A DNA stretch of 13,626 nucleotides from an uncultured Collinsella sp. (GTDB lineage Bacteria > Actinomycetota > Coriobacteriia > Coriobacteriales > Coriobacteriaceae): assembly GCA_900541285.1 (NCBI GenBank), contig UQJA01000051.1, positions 1-13,626 on the forward strand, in the 5' to 3' direction. The notes beneath the pieces were generated by a model. It was not told the origin of the DNA and searched no databases. It was given only the letters and a program-made list of their open reading frames with translations. Both the position numbers and the translations under genes were made by a program. This document shows, piece after piece, positions 4,920 through 11,316 of this stretch; positions within the stretch are counted from its first letter, which is position 1; every line of letters begins with the position of its first letter.

Positions 4920-7160
4920 GTGGCAAAGAAGAAGACGAAGAACCAGCCAAAGAAAAAGCAGGTCAACGCCGAGAACGTCATCGGCCTGCACTCCGAGGTC
5001 ACCGATCAGCCGATCACGCAGACGCTCGAGGTCAACTACATGCCCTACGCCATGAGCGTCAACGTCTCGCGTGCGTTCCCCGAGATCGACGGCTTTAAGC
5101 CCTCGCACCGCAAGCTGCTCTACACCATGTACAAGATGGGTCTGCTCAAGGGCGAGCGCCAGAAGAGCGCCAACATCGTGGGCCAGACCATGAAGCTCAA
5201 CCCGCACGGCGACGCCGCGATCTACGAGACGATGGTGCGTCTGGCCACCGGCAACGAGGCGCTGCTCGCCCCCTTCGTAGAGTCGAAGGGCAACTTTGGC
5301 AAGTACTATTCGGGCGACCTGAGCTACGCCGCCTCGCGTTATACCGAGGCCAAGCTCTCCCCCATCAGCGCCGAGATCTTCAAGGACATCGACAAGGACC
5401 CGGTCGACTTCGTCGACAGCTACGACGGCGCCATGAAGGAGCCGCGCCTGCTGCCCACCACGTTCCCCAACATCCTCGTCTCGGCCAACAAAGGCATCGG
5501 CGTCGCCATGGCGTCCGACATCTGCGGCTTCAACCTCAACGAGGTCTGCACTGCCACAATGCACTACCTGCAAGACCCCGACTGCGACCTGCTCGAGTAC
5601 ATGCCCATGCCCGACTTCTCGACTGGCGGCGAGATCATCTACCGCCGCGAGGAGATGGAAAAGATTATCGAGACCGGCCTTGGCAGCTTCCAGATTCGCT
5701 CCCGCTGGCGCTGGATTCCCGAAGAGCGCATCATCGAGGTCTACGAAATCCCCTACACCACCAAGACCGATGTCATCATCGAGCGCATCGTCAAGCTCTC
5801 CAAGGAGGGCAAGGTCAAGGAAATCGCTGACATCCGCGATGAGACCGACCTCTCGGGTCTGCGCATCGCCATCGACCTTAAGCGCGGTGTCGACCCCGAC
5901 AAGCTCATGGCTAAGCTCTATCGCTCGACCACGCTACAGGATTCGTTCTCGTGCAACTTCAACGTGCTCGTCGACGGTTATCCCCGTGTTATGGGCGTGC
6001 GCCAGATTCTGCACGAGTGGGTCAAGTGGCGTATTGAGTCCACGCGTCGCCGTATCAACTTTGACCTGGGCAAAAAGTCCGAGCGCCTGCACCTGCTGCA
6101 CGGCCTCGAGGCGATCTTACTCGATATCGACAAGGCTATCGCCATCATCCGCGGCACCAAGCTCGAAGCCGAGGTCGTGCCCAACCTTATGAAGGGTTTC
6201 GACATCGACGAGACCCAGGCCGAGTTTGTTGCCGAGCTTAAGCTCCGCAACATCAACGAGGAGTACATCCTCAACCGCACCAAGGACATTGCCAAGCTTG
6301 AGGGCGAGATTGCCGAGCTTGAGGAGATCCTCTCCAGCGAGGAGAACATCAAGAAGGTCATCAGCGACGAGCTGGCTGCGGTCAACAAGAAATATGTGAT
6401 GCCGCGTCGCACGGGCAGGATCGAGCCCCACGAGGTCATCGAGGTAAGCCTGGAGCCCGAAGTCGAGGAGTACCCGGTCACCATCATGCTCTCGCGCGAT
6501 GGCTACCTTAAGAAGATGACGGACCGCGTGCTTAAGAAGGCCACCACGCTCAAGTACAAGGACGGCGACAAGCCCTTTATCGAGTTCCCGTCCTCCAACA
6601 CCCACGAGCTGCTCGTGTTTACCAACAAGAGCCAGGTGTACAAGTGCAAGGTTGCGGCGTTTGAGGATACCAAGTCGGCCCAGCTGGGCTCGTACCTGCC
6701 GACCGACCTCGAGATGGAACCCGACGAGAGCGTCATCTGGGTCATCGACTCCGAGGACTACAAGGCCGACGTGCTGTTCGTCTTTGAGAACGGCCGCGTG
6801 GTGCGCGTCGCGCTTTCCGGATACGTCACCAAGACCAACCGCAAGCGCCTCAAGAACGCCATCTACGGTGGCAGCAAGCTGCTGTATGCCCAGGTGCTCA
6901 AGGAGGACCGCGACATCGCGCTGGTCTCGAGCGACTATCGTTTGATGAACTTCAACACGTCGCTGCTCAAGACCAAGACGACCACCAACACGCAGGGCGT
7001 CCAGGCCTTTACGGCCAAGAAGGGCCGCTCGGTCACCACCGTCGGCACGACCGAGGAAATCCTTGGCGCCGGCGTCTCGGCCGAAAAGTTCACCGCGCAG
7101 AGCCTCCCCTCCGCCGGTGCCCTCATGAAGGAAAACGACATGCCGAGTTTGTTTGACTAA
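4920..7160 (+). CDS. parC: Type IIA topoisomerase subunit A (ParC/GyrA-like, atypical)
   Basis: The 746-residue DNA breakage-reunion subunit, partner of the upstream ParE-like protein. It has a Lys-rich leader (1-14), the winged-helix/tower core, and the active-site tyrosine at 141 in AASRYTEAKLS. The quinolone-region helix reads NPHGDAAIYET (94-104): the E. coli GyrA Ser83 position is Ala99 and the Asp87 position is Glu103. A coiled-coil gate follows (about 440-485), then a beta-pinwheel C-terminal region (about 508-720) in which I find no GyrA box (QRRGGKG), arguing for decatenation or relaxation rather than supercoiling. The start is GTG at 4920 with AGAGG 5 bases upstream; no better ATG exists. 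The symbol rests on the missing GyrA box and pair context, so 'gyrA paralogue' remains possible. Confidence 0.92.
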   Translation: MAKKKTKNQPKKKQVNAENVIGLHSEVTDQPITQTLEVNYMPYAMSVNVSRAFPEIDGFKPSHRKLLYTMYKMGLLKGERQKSANIVGQTMKLNPHGDAAIYETMVRLATGNEALLAPFVESKGNFGKYYSGDLSYAASRYTEAKLSPISAEIFKDIDKDPVDFVDSYDGAMKEPRLLPTTFPNILVSANKGIGVAMASDICGFNLNEVCTATMHYLQDPDCDLLEYMPMPDFSTGGEIIYRREEMEKIIETGLGSFQIRSRWRWIPEERIIEVYEIPYTTKTDVIIERIVKLSKEGKVKEIADIRDETDLSGLRIAIDLKRGVDPDKLMAKLYRSTTLQDSFSCNFNVLVDGYPRVMGVRQILHEWVKWRIESTRRRINFDLGKKSERLHLLHGLEAILLDIDKAIAIIRGTKLEAEVVPNLMKGFDIDETQAEFVAELKLRNINEEYILNRTKDIAKLEGEIAELEEILSSEENIKKVISDELAAVNKKYVMPRRTGRIEPHEVIEVSLEPEVEEYPVTIMLSRDGYLKKMTDRVLKKATTLKYKDGDKPFIEFPSSNTHELLVFTNKSQVYKCKVAAFEDTKSAQLGSYLPTDLEMEPDESVIWVIDSEDYKADVLFVFENGRVVRVALSGYVTKTNRKRLKNAIYGGSKLLYAQVLKEDRDIALVSSDYRLMNFNTSLLKTKTTTNTQGVQAFTAKKGRSVTTVGTTEEILGAGVSAEKFTAQSLPSAGALMKENDMPSLFD

Positions 7161-7196
7161 AACAACGGCAGTCAAACCGTCATGGTTTTACAAAGC

Positions 7197-7239
7197 AGCG
7201 GGGCCCGGAGCGCAGCAATATCGCGCTCCGGGCCCCGCT
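7197..7239 (+). terminator. 17-bp perfect hairpin after the topoisomerase operon
   Basis: Bases 7197-7213 pair perfectly with 7223-7239 around a 9-base loop, 36 bases past the ParC-like stop. The stem is very GC-rich. On the plus strand no T-run follows; on the minus strand a TTTGTAAAA tract does. It may stop transcription from either side or protect the mRNA 3' end. Confidence 0.65.
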
Positions 7240-7315
7240 CGCTGCAACGTAGTCGGAATAATAGGAATCCCCGTTTTTCACTCCTGCAATCCCACGGCAC
7301 AAGACATGTTAAGCC

Positions 7316-7372
7316 GTTAGCAAAACTTGCAAAATTTAGCAAAAGTTGCAAAAGTTAGCAAAACCTGCAAAG
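7316..7372. repeat. Three tandem 19-bp repeats (six GCAAA half-units)
   Basis: Three contiguous 19-base units start at 7316, 7335 and 7354; the first is GTTAGCAAAACTTGCAAAA. Each unit contains two copies of a shorter motif ending in GCAAA, so the half-motif recurs six times at 9-10 base spacing, about one helical turn. The array abuts the truncated 5' end of the ATPase remnant. It could be a protein-binding array or slippage product; nothing in the sequence decides. Confidence 0.75.
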
Positions 7373-7375
7373 GGG

Positions 7376-7848
7376 CCACCATGGATTGCAGCAAATGTCT
7401 CCGCCATGCCAGGCATGCTCGAAGATATTATCGAGCGAACCAAAGAAGCCGCAGATAGCTACCTCTCACAGCCTCACGCGCGCATAAACGGTGTTCAAAT
7501 TGGCCCAGTGGGCATCGATTGGACATATGCTCAAGAGGCTCAGGGCAACTGGCGCACGGGCATGAATGGCGTCTTCAGGCAACTCGAGAAGCATGACGTC
7601 GGGCTTCTCTCGAAACGACCTATCGGGAGCTTTCCGATAAAGACATTGAGTTTTTGCTCGCGATGCTACCCGATTCTGGCCCCAGCAGGGTCTCGGAGAT
7701 AGCCAAACGCATGGGCGTCGCCAGCAACTACGCAAGCCAATACAAACGCCGCCTCCTGGAGGACGGCGTCATTGGAGAGCGCGGGCGTGGTCTCGTTGGC
7801 TTTGACATTCCCGCGTTCAGGGAATTCTTGAACGAGAAGGCGTTTTAG
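7376..7848 (+). pseudogene. Remnant of an AAA-type ATPase with C-terminal winged helix
   Basis: Two blocks of one family in different frames. Block 1 (about 7376-7609) contains IAANVSAMPGMLEDIIERT and GNWRTGMNGVFRQLEKHDVG, recognisable from memory as the middle of 'ATP-binding protein' ATPases common in Coriobacteriia. Block 2 (about 7609-7848) contains TTYRELSDKDIEFLLAMLPD, RVSEIAKRMGVASNYASQY and LVGFDIPAFREFL, the C-terminal winged helix. The start with the Walker A loop is absent, and the segment that should follow GLL (normally a VDE Walker B strand, then roughly 150 residues) is missing, with a frame change at about 7605-7611. No intact product is possible. Family members are usually intact, often in several copies per genome, so this is a decayed copy. 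A short ATG frame at 7381 is not in the family's frame. Confidence 0.75.
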
Positions 7849-7877
7849 CACGCCGGAATTGTCCGCGGAAGCATCAA

Positions 7878-7943
7878 CGCATGGCAATCAGCATTCCTCT
7901 TGGCAAGGGAGGTAGGCTTTCCGCCAACGCTGATTGCCATGCG
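7878..7943. repeat. 66-base structured inverted repeat
   Basis: Bases 7878-7892 (CGCATGGCAATCAGC) are the exact reverse complement of 7929-7943. Inside, TTGGC (7900-7904) pairs with GCCAA (7923-7927) and GGGA with TTCC can extend it. It starts 12 bases past the stop of the flavoprotein gene on the minus strand but no T-run follows. It may be an mRNA 3' structure, a small element with inverted ends, or a small RNA. Confidence 0.65.
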
Positions 7944-7955
7944 CTCCTCTTGTCC

Positions 7956-8486
7956 TTAGGCGAGCTTGCGAGCGAGCTCACGCACCTCTTCCAACTTGGG
8001 CGAGGAGGCCATGCTGTCGCGCTCGGTCATACCGCTGATGGTGACAATACCCTGGTCCTCCCACTTGCAGTACGCGCATGCGGACTTGTACATAGCGATC
8101 GCCGCATCATAGACGCCCTCGCTGTGGCTATCGAGCAAAAGGGCCGTCTTGGTGAACGGGAAGCCCGTAGCACCGAAGGCGTACAGGCGATCGATGGCGG
8201 CCTTCTCCTGCGCAGTGATATCAAACCAGTAGATAGGCGAAGCGAAGACAACCATGTCGGCGCCTTTCAGCGACTCGATCACGTCGGCCATGTCGTCCTT
8301 CTGCACGCAAGTGCCCTCATGGGTAAAGCAGTACTGGCATCCCAGACAACCAGCGATCTTTTTGCCGGCAACGCGGACGACCTCGACCGTATGGCCGCCC
8401 TCGCGCGCGGTCTCGGCAAACGCCTCGACCATGGTGTCGGTATTGGCACCCTTGCGCGGGCTACCACTCAATACAACGGTATTCAT
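7956..8486 (-). CDS. NAD(P)H-dependent flavin reductase, iron-sulfur flavoprotein-like
   Basis: A 176-residue flavodoxin-fold oxidoreductase of the NADPH-dependent FMN reductase family. The N-terminal strand and phosphate loop VVLSGSPRKGANTD (4-17) bind FMN. A compact cysteine motif follows, C47-x2-C50-x2-C53-x6-C60, matching the CX2CX2CX4-7C spacing of archaeal iron-sulfur flavoprotein (Isf), where it holds a 4Fe-4S cluster. ASPIYWFDITAQEKAAIDR (82-100) is the second conserved flavin-contact region. The ATG at 8486 has AAGGAGG 9 bases upstream. It lies 145 bases beyond the hydrolase on the same strand and may be co-transcribed with it, though a weak promoter in the gap (TTGATT, then TACAAG) cannot be excluded. 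Likely role: cytosolic low-potential electron transfer or quinone/nitro-compound reduction; the electron acceptor is unknown. Confidence 0.88.
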   Translation of the reverse strand: MNTVVLSGSPRKGANTDTMVEAFAETAREGGHTVEVVRVAGKKIAGCLGCQYCFTHEGTCVQKDDMADVIESLKGADMVVFASPIYWFDITAQEKAAIDRLYAFGATGFPFTKTALLLDSHSEGVYDAAIAMYKSACAYCKWEDQGIVTISGMTERDSMASSPKLEEVRELARKLA

Positions 8487-8631
8487 AAGAATCTCCCTCC
8501 TTCATGCCGCAGGCGCGCGACATGTTTTCTTGTAGCCAAAACGAATGGAGTTAATCAATCGCCTCGTTTCAGCTACTCCCACTCTTTAGAAGAATCGTCG
8601 CTGGAAACTTGGTATTGAATCAAGGCGCGCC
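8487..8631. other. Short intergenic gap with possible gene tail
   Basis: On the minus strand, codons 8620-8573 read IQYQVSSDDSSKEWE then stop. This is protein-like and could be the last codons of a deleted gene, but with 15 residues it may be chance. A 12-base palindrome AAGGCGCGCCTT (8622-8633) overlaps the hydrolase stop; having no loop, it is not a terminator. Confidence 0.2.
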
Positions 8632-9603
8632 TTATTTCAGGTATTCCTCAAAGAATGCCTTCAGCTTTCCAAACGGAATGATGTCCATCTGATCGTAAAG
8701 GTCGGTGTGGCTGGCACCAGGGATAATGAGCAATTCCTTGTTGTCCCCCGTCAGCTTGCCGTACGTGGTTTCGCTGAAATAGCGGGAGTGCGCCTTCTCG
8801 CCATGCACCAGCAACACAGCTGAGCGGATTTCGCCGCTATATTGCAAAATCGGCATATTCAAAAACGACAGCGAGGACGTCACATTCCAGCCACCGTTGG
8901 AGTTCAGGCTGCGGGGATGATAGCCTCGCGGAGTTTTGTAGTAGGCGTAATAGTCCTTTACAAACTGCGGTGCGTCCTCCGGCAGCGGATCGACCACACC
9001 GCCTGCCAGAGCATAGGTACCGTTTTTGTAATCTACAGTGCGCTGTGCATTCATGGCTTTTTTCTTCTCATAGCGTGCCTGCTCAGAATCCTCAGCATCA
9101 AAATATCCGTTGGCAGTTACACGGGTCATGTCGTACATGGTCATAGCAGCGGTCGCTTTGATACGGGTGTCAATGGCTGCGGCATTGATCGCCATGCCGC
9201 CCCAACCGCAGATACCGATGATACCGATGCGCTCCGGGTCAACATTCTCCTGCACGGAGAGGAAGTCTACCGCTGCGCAGAAATCCTCGGTGTTGATGTC
9301 CGGCGATGCTACATAGCGGGGCGTGCCGCCGCTCTCGCCGGTATAGGACGGGTCAAAGGCAATTGCAAAAAAGCCCAACTCCGCCATTTTCTGCGCGTAC
9401 AGACCGGAGGACTGCTCCTTCACCGCGCCAAAAGGGCCGCTGACGGCGATGGCGGGCAGCTTGCCTTCCGCGTTCTTAGGCACGTAGACGTCAGCCACCA
9501 GCGTGATGCCGTATCGGTTATGGAAGGTCGCCTTGCTGTGCTCAACCTTGTCGCTTTTGGGAAATACTTTGTCCCATTCCTGCGTCAGATTCAACTGTTC
9601 CAT
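8632..9603 (-). CDS. Alpha/beta hydrolase, dienelactone hydrolase/YcjY-like
   Basis: A 323-residue alpha/beta hydrolase with no signal peptide, so cytosolic. An entry segment (about 20-60, YGITLVADVYVPKN, with oxyanion-side VSGPFGA) leads to the nucleophile elbow GICGWGG (130-136); Cys132 fits the nucleophile position as in dienelactone hydrolases, though Trp134 breaks the usual GxSxG/GxCxG pattern. The insert at 155-245 looks like a cap. The likely catalytic His is 299 in PGASHTDLYD, and an acid precedes it in the 265-290 region. The ATG at 9603 has GGAGG 7 bases upstream, within the end of the preceding gene; only 2 bases separate the stop and start, indicating translational coupling. Partnership with the decarboxylase/cupin suggests lactone, ester or aldehyde-adduct detoxification, but the substrate is unknown. 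Local base use looks less GC-rich than the topoisomerase operon, hinting at transfer. Confidence 0.85.
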   Translation of the reverse strand: MEQLNLTQEWDKVFPKSDKVEHSKATFHNRYGITLVADVYVPKNAEGKLPAIAVSGPFGAVKEQSSGLYAQKMAELGFFAIAFDPSYTGESGGTPRYVASPDINTEDFCAAVDFLSVQENVDPERIGIIGICGWGGMAINAAAIDTRIKATAAMTMYDMTRVTANGYFDAEDSEQARYEKKKAMNAQRTVDYKNGTYALAGGVVDPLPEDAPQFVKDYYAYYKTPRGYHPRSLNSNGGWNVTSSLSFLNMPILQYSGEIRSAVLLVHGEKAHSRYFSETTYGKLTGDNKELLIIPGASHTDLYDQMDIIPFGKLKAFFEEYLK

Positions 9604-9605
9604 AC

Positions 9606-10370
9606 CTAAACCTCCTTGTCAGTCGCTTTAAGGTATTGCTCGTCGTCCACGGGCTCCAACCACTCGTTGGAGGCCTCCTCGCCCGGAACCTCCACCGCGA
9701 GATGGGAGAACCAGCTGTCGGGCGCCGCACCGTGCCAGTGCTTTACGCCTGCGGGAATATTTACTACATCGCCGGGGCACAGCTCCTGTGCCGGTTTGCC
9801 CCATTCCTGGTAAAACCCTCGGCCAGCCACGCAGACGAGAATCTGCCCGCCGCCGCTTTTGGCGTGATGGGTGTGCCAGTTGTTGCGGCAGCCTGGCTCG
9901 AACGTAACGTTGTAAATGCCGACCTGCTCGGTGGAAAGGGGCGCGAGGTAGCTTTGCCCGATAAAGTACTTCGCAAATGCGTCGTTGGGGGCACCGATGG
10001 GAAAGGCCATCTCGTTTTGATGCTTAGCTCTTGCATCAGCGGCATTGTCATCCGCCCAGACCTCCTTCGCCATGCGAAAGGCCGCCCACGCCTTGGGCCA
10101 TCCCGCATAAAACGCCGCATGCGTAAGGATTTCCGCTATCTCAGCCCTGGTCACGCCATTGTTCTTTGCGGACATCAGATGATATTGAAACGAAGAGTCC
10201 GTCAGGCCCTGCGCCATTAGGGCAACCACCGTCACTATGCTGCGATCTCGAAGGGAAAGCCCGTCTTCTCGACTCCAAACCTCGCCGAACAGCACATCGT
10301 CATTGAGCTGCGCAAATTTGGGGGCAAAGTCCCCCAGGGCATCCCTGCCCGCTGTCTGCTTAATCGTCAT
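9606..10370 (-). CDS. Carboxymuconolactone decarboxylase-family/cupin fusion protein
   Basis: A 254-residue two-domain protein. Residues about 10-110 form a carboxymuconolactone decarboxylase (CMD) helical domain: FQYHLMSAKNNGVTRAEIAE and LTHAAFYAGWPKAWAAF are diagnostic. It lacks the CxxC of AhpD-type peroxidase members. Residues about 145-232 form a cupin with metal ligands in WHTHHAKSGGGQ (His166, His168, Gln176 in the usual Glu place) and in NIPAGVKHWHG (His211). The ATG at 10370 has AGGAGG 8 bases upstream. CMD-cupin fusions in redox clusters are usually unassigned; gamma-carboxymuconolactone decarboxylation itself is not implied. The gene is coupled to the hydrolase 2 bases downstream and lies divergent from a MerR-type regulator, so it is probably induced by that regulator's signal, perhaps a reactive electrophile or aldehyde (inferred). 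Confidence 0.88.
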   Translation of the reverse strand: MTIKQTAGRDALGDFAPKFAQLNDDVLFGEVWSREDGLSLRDRSIVTVVALMAQGLTDSSFQYHLMSAKNNGVTRAEIAEILTHAAFYAGWPKAWAAFRMAKEVWADDNAADARAKHQNEMAFPIGAPNDAFAKYFIGQSYLAPLSTEQVGIYNVTFEPGCRNNWHTHHAKSGGGQILVCVAGRGFYQEWGKPAQELCPGDVVNIPAGVKHWHGAAPDSWFSHLAVEVPGEEASNEWLEPVDDEQYLKATDKEV

Positions 10371-10582
10371 GTTTGATTCCTCCTGTCGATGGTTTTGAGT
10401 ACAAACTGCTTTCGCGCAGCTAAGCCGCGCCTAGATTTCCATGCCCATTCGATGCGCCTGCTCCAGAGCGGGATGCCCGGCGATTTCGCCCACGCCGTTC
10501 ACGCCGCCGGCGAAAACCGTTCCGGCAAGCGCGCGCCTTTGGCGAAAATCCCTTGCACTCCTTATATATATTGACGAAAATA
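10371..10582. other. Leader region of the decarboxylase operon with protein-like tail
   Basis: About 210 bases lie between the decarboxylase start and its probable promoter. On the minus strand, codons 10520-10431 read TVFAGGVNGVGEIAG, then HPALEQAHRMGMEI and stop, which looks like a protein C-terminus rather than noise. I do not recognise the family. It may be the remnant of a gene deleted from this operon, giving a long untranslated leader today. The plus-strand frame at 10389-10574 is not convincing. Confidence 0.3.
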
Positions 10583-10613
10583 AAGGTAATACCTAAACCT
10601 AACTTTAGGTCAA
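10583..10613 (-). promoter_or_regulatory. MerR/NmlR-type operator-promoter of the decarboxylase operon
   Basis: On the minus strand TTGACC (10613-10608) is a good -35. A dyad ACCTAAA-N6-TTTAGGT (10591-10610) overlaps it and fills the spacer. The -10 is either TATTAC (10591-10586, 16-base spacer) or TACCTT (10588-10583, 19-base spacer as in MerR promoters). This layout resembles operators of NmlR/AdhR-like MerR regulators. On the plus strand TTGACG (10571-10576) could serve the regulator gene, allowing autoregulation. Confidence 0.65.
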
Positions 10614-10644
10614 GGAGTAAATTCGAGATTTGTCCGGAGGAACC

Positions 10645-11085
10645 ATGTACACAATCGGACAGGTGGCGGATATGTTCGGTCTGCCCGTTTCCACGCTGCG
10701 CTATTACGACAAGCAGGGATTGTTCCCGGAATTGGAGCGGACATCCGGCATTCGCCGATTCGGCGATACGGAACTCGAGGCGCTTCGGGTCATCGAATGC
10801 TTAAAGAAGGCTGGGATGGAGATCAAGGACATCCGGCTGTTCATGGAATGGTGCGCGGAGGGTCCATCGACATATCCCAAGCGCAAGGCCATGTTCGAGG
10901 AGCGGAAGGCCCACATGGAATCGGAAATCGCGAACATGAACCGTGCGCTGGATATGTTGAAGTTCAAATGCTGGTACTACGAGCAGGCGATCCAAGATGG
11001 CAACGAGGATAGAGTGAAGGCGCTGATTCCCGACAATTTGCCGGAAGAAATCAAAGATACCTACGATAACGCCCACACTCAATAA
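10645..11085 (+). CDS. MerR-family transcriptional regulator
   Basis: A 146-residue regulator. Residues 2-21 (YTIGQVADMFGLPVSTLRYY) are the MerR helix-turn-helix, the wing RRF is at 37-39, and the second helical pair is at 42-68. A long dimerisation helix (about 77-112) follows, then a short acidic tail. The profile resembles AdhR/NmlR-like members acting on electrophile-stress genes; cysteines are at 52, 70 and 109, but the conserved thiol sensor cannot be fixed by eye. The ATG at 10645 has GGAGG 4 bases upstream; a TTG at 10630 lies before the ribosome site and is unlikely. The gene diverges from the decarboxylase-hydrolase operon with a dyad in the shared promoter region, so that operon is its likely target. 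Confidence 0.88.
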   Translation: MYTIGQVADMFGLPVSTLRYYDKQGLFPELERTSGIRRFGDTELEALRVIECLKKAGMEIKDIRLFMEWCAEGPSTYPKRKAMFEERKAHMESEIANMNRALDMLKFKCWYYEQAIQDGNEDRVKALIPDNLPEEIKDTYDNAHTQ

Positions 11086-11316
11086 TGCCGCCCGATGCTC
11101 AAGGGGCTTTGGCAAGGAGTCGTTTTAGGCAGACATGCAAAAAGAAAGCCTCCGAACTAGAAGGTTCGGAGGCTGTTATTCCCGTCATTTCGCTGATGGC
11201 TTTGCTCTATGGCGACGCCGAAACAACATCGGGCGGTACTCGACGGTATCAAAACGCAAGCTCAGAAGCCAGTTCCCGTTATTCCCATAGGCATAAGCGC
11301 ATCTGTTCGCGACTGC
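11086..11316. other. Convergent intergenic region
   Basis: The 231 bases between the ends of the MerR and LysR genes contain a terminator hairpin (11141-11174). From 11175 to the LysR stop I see no gene, repeat or signal. Confidence 0.5.
11141..11174. terminator. Bidirectional intrinsic terminator
   Basis: AGCCTCCGAAC (11147-11157) pairs perfectly with 11164-11174 around a 6-base loop. On the minus strand it is followed by TTTCTTTTT, a strong U-tract serving the LysR side; on the plus strand GTTATT follows, a weaker tract serving the MerR gene. Confidence 0.82.

Noticed and set aside
3747..5573. 608-codon open frame on the minus strand opposite the topoisomerase genes
   Set aside because: It is the antisense shadow of GC-rich coding sequence across both topoisomerase genes; the composition (Val/Leu/Asp/His repeats) is typical of such artefacts, and the plus-strand products have clear motifs.
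6117..7175. 352-codon minus-strand open frame
   Set aside because: Antisense of the ParC-like gene, with no ribosome site and shadow-type composition.
7316..7372. CRISPR array
   Set aside because: The units are contiguous 19-mers without unique spacers and no cas genes are near.
7881..8618. 245-codon plus-strand open frame
   Set aside because: It crosses the hairpin and lies opposite the flavin reductase, whose motifs are clear.
8622..8633. AAGGCGCGCCTT as a terminator of the hydrolase gene
   Set aside because: It is a loopless palindrome overlapping the stop codon with no T-run after it.
8842..9609. 255-codon plus-strand open frame
   Set aside because: Antisense to the alpha/beta hydrolase, which has a ribosome site, catalytic motifs and tight coupling to its neighbour.
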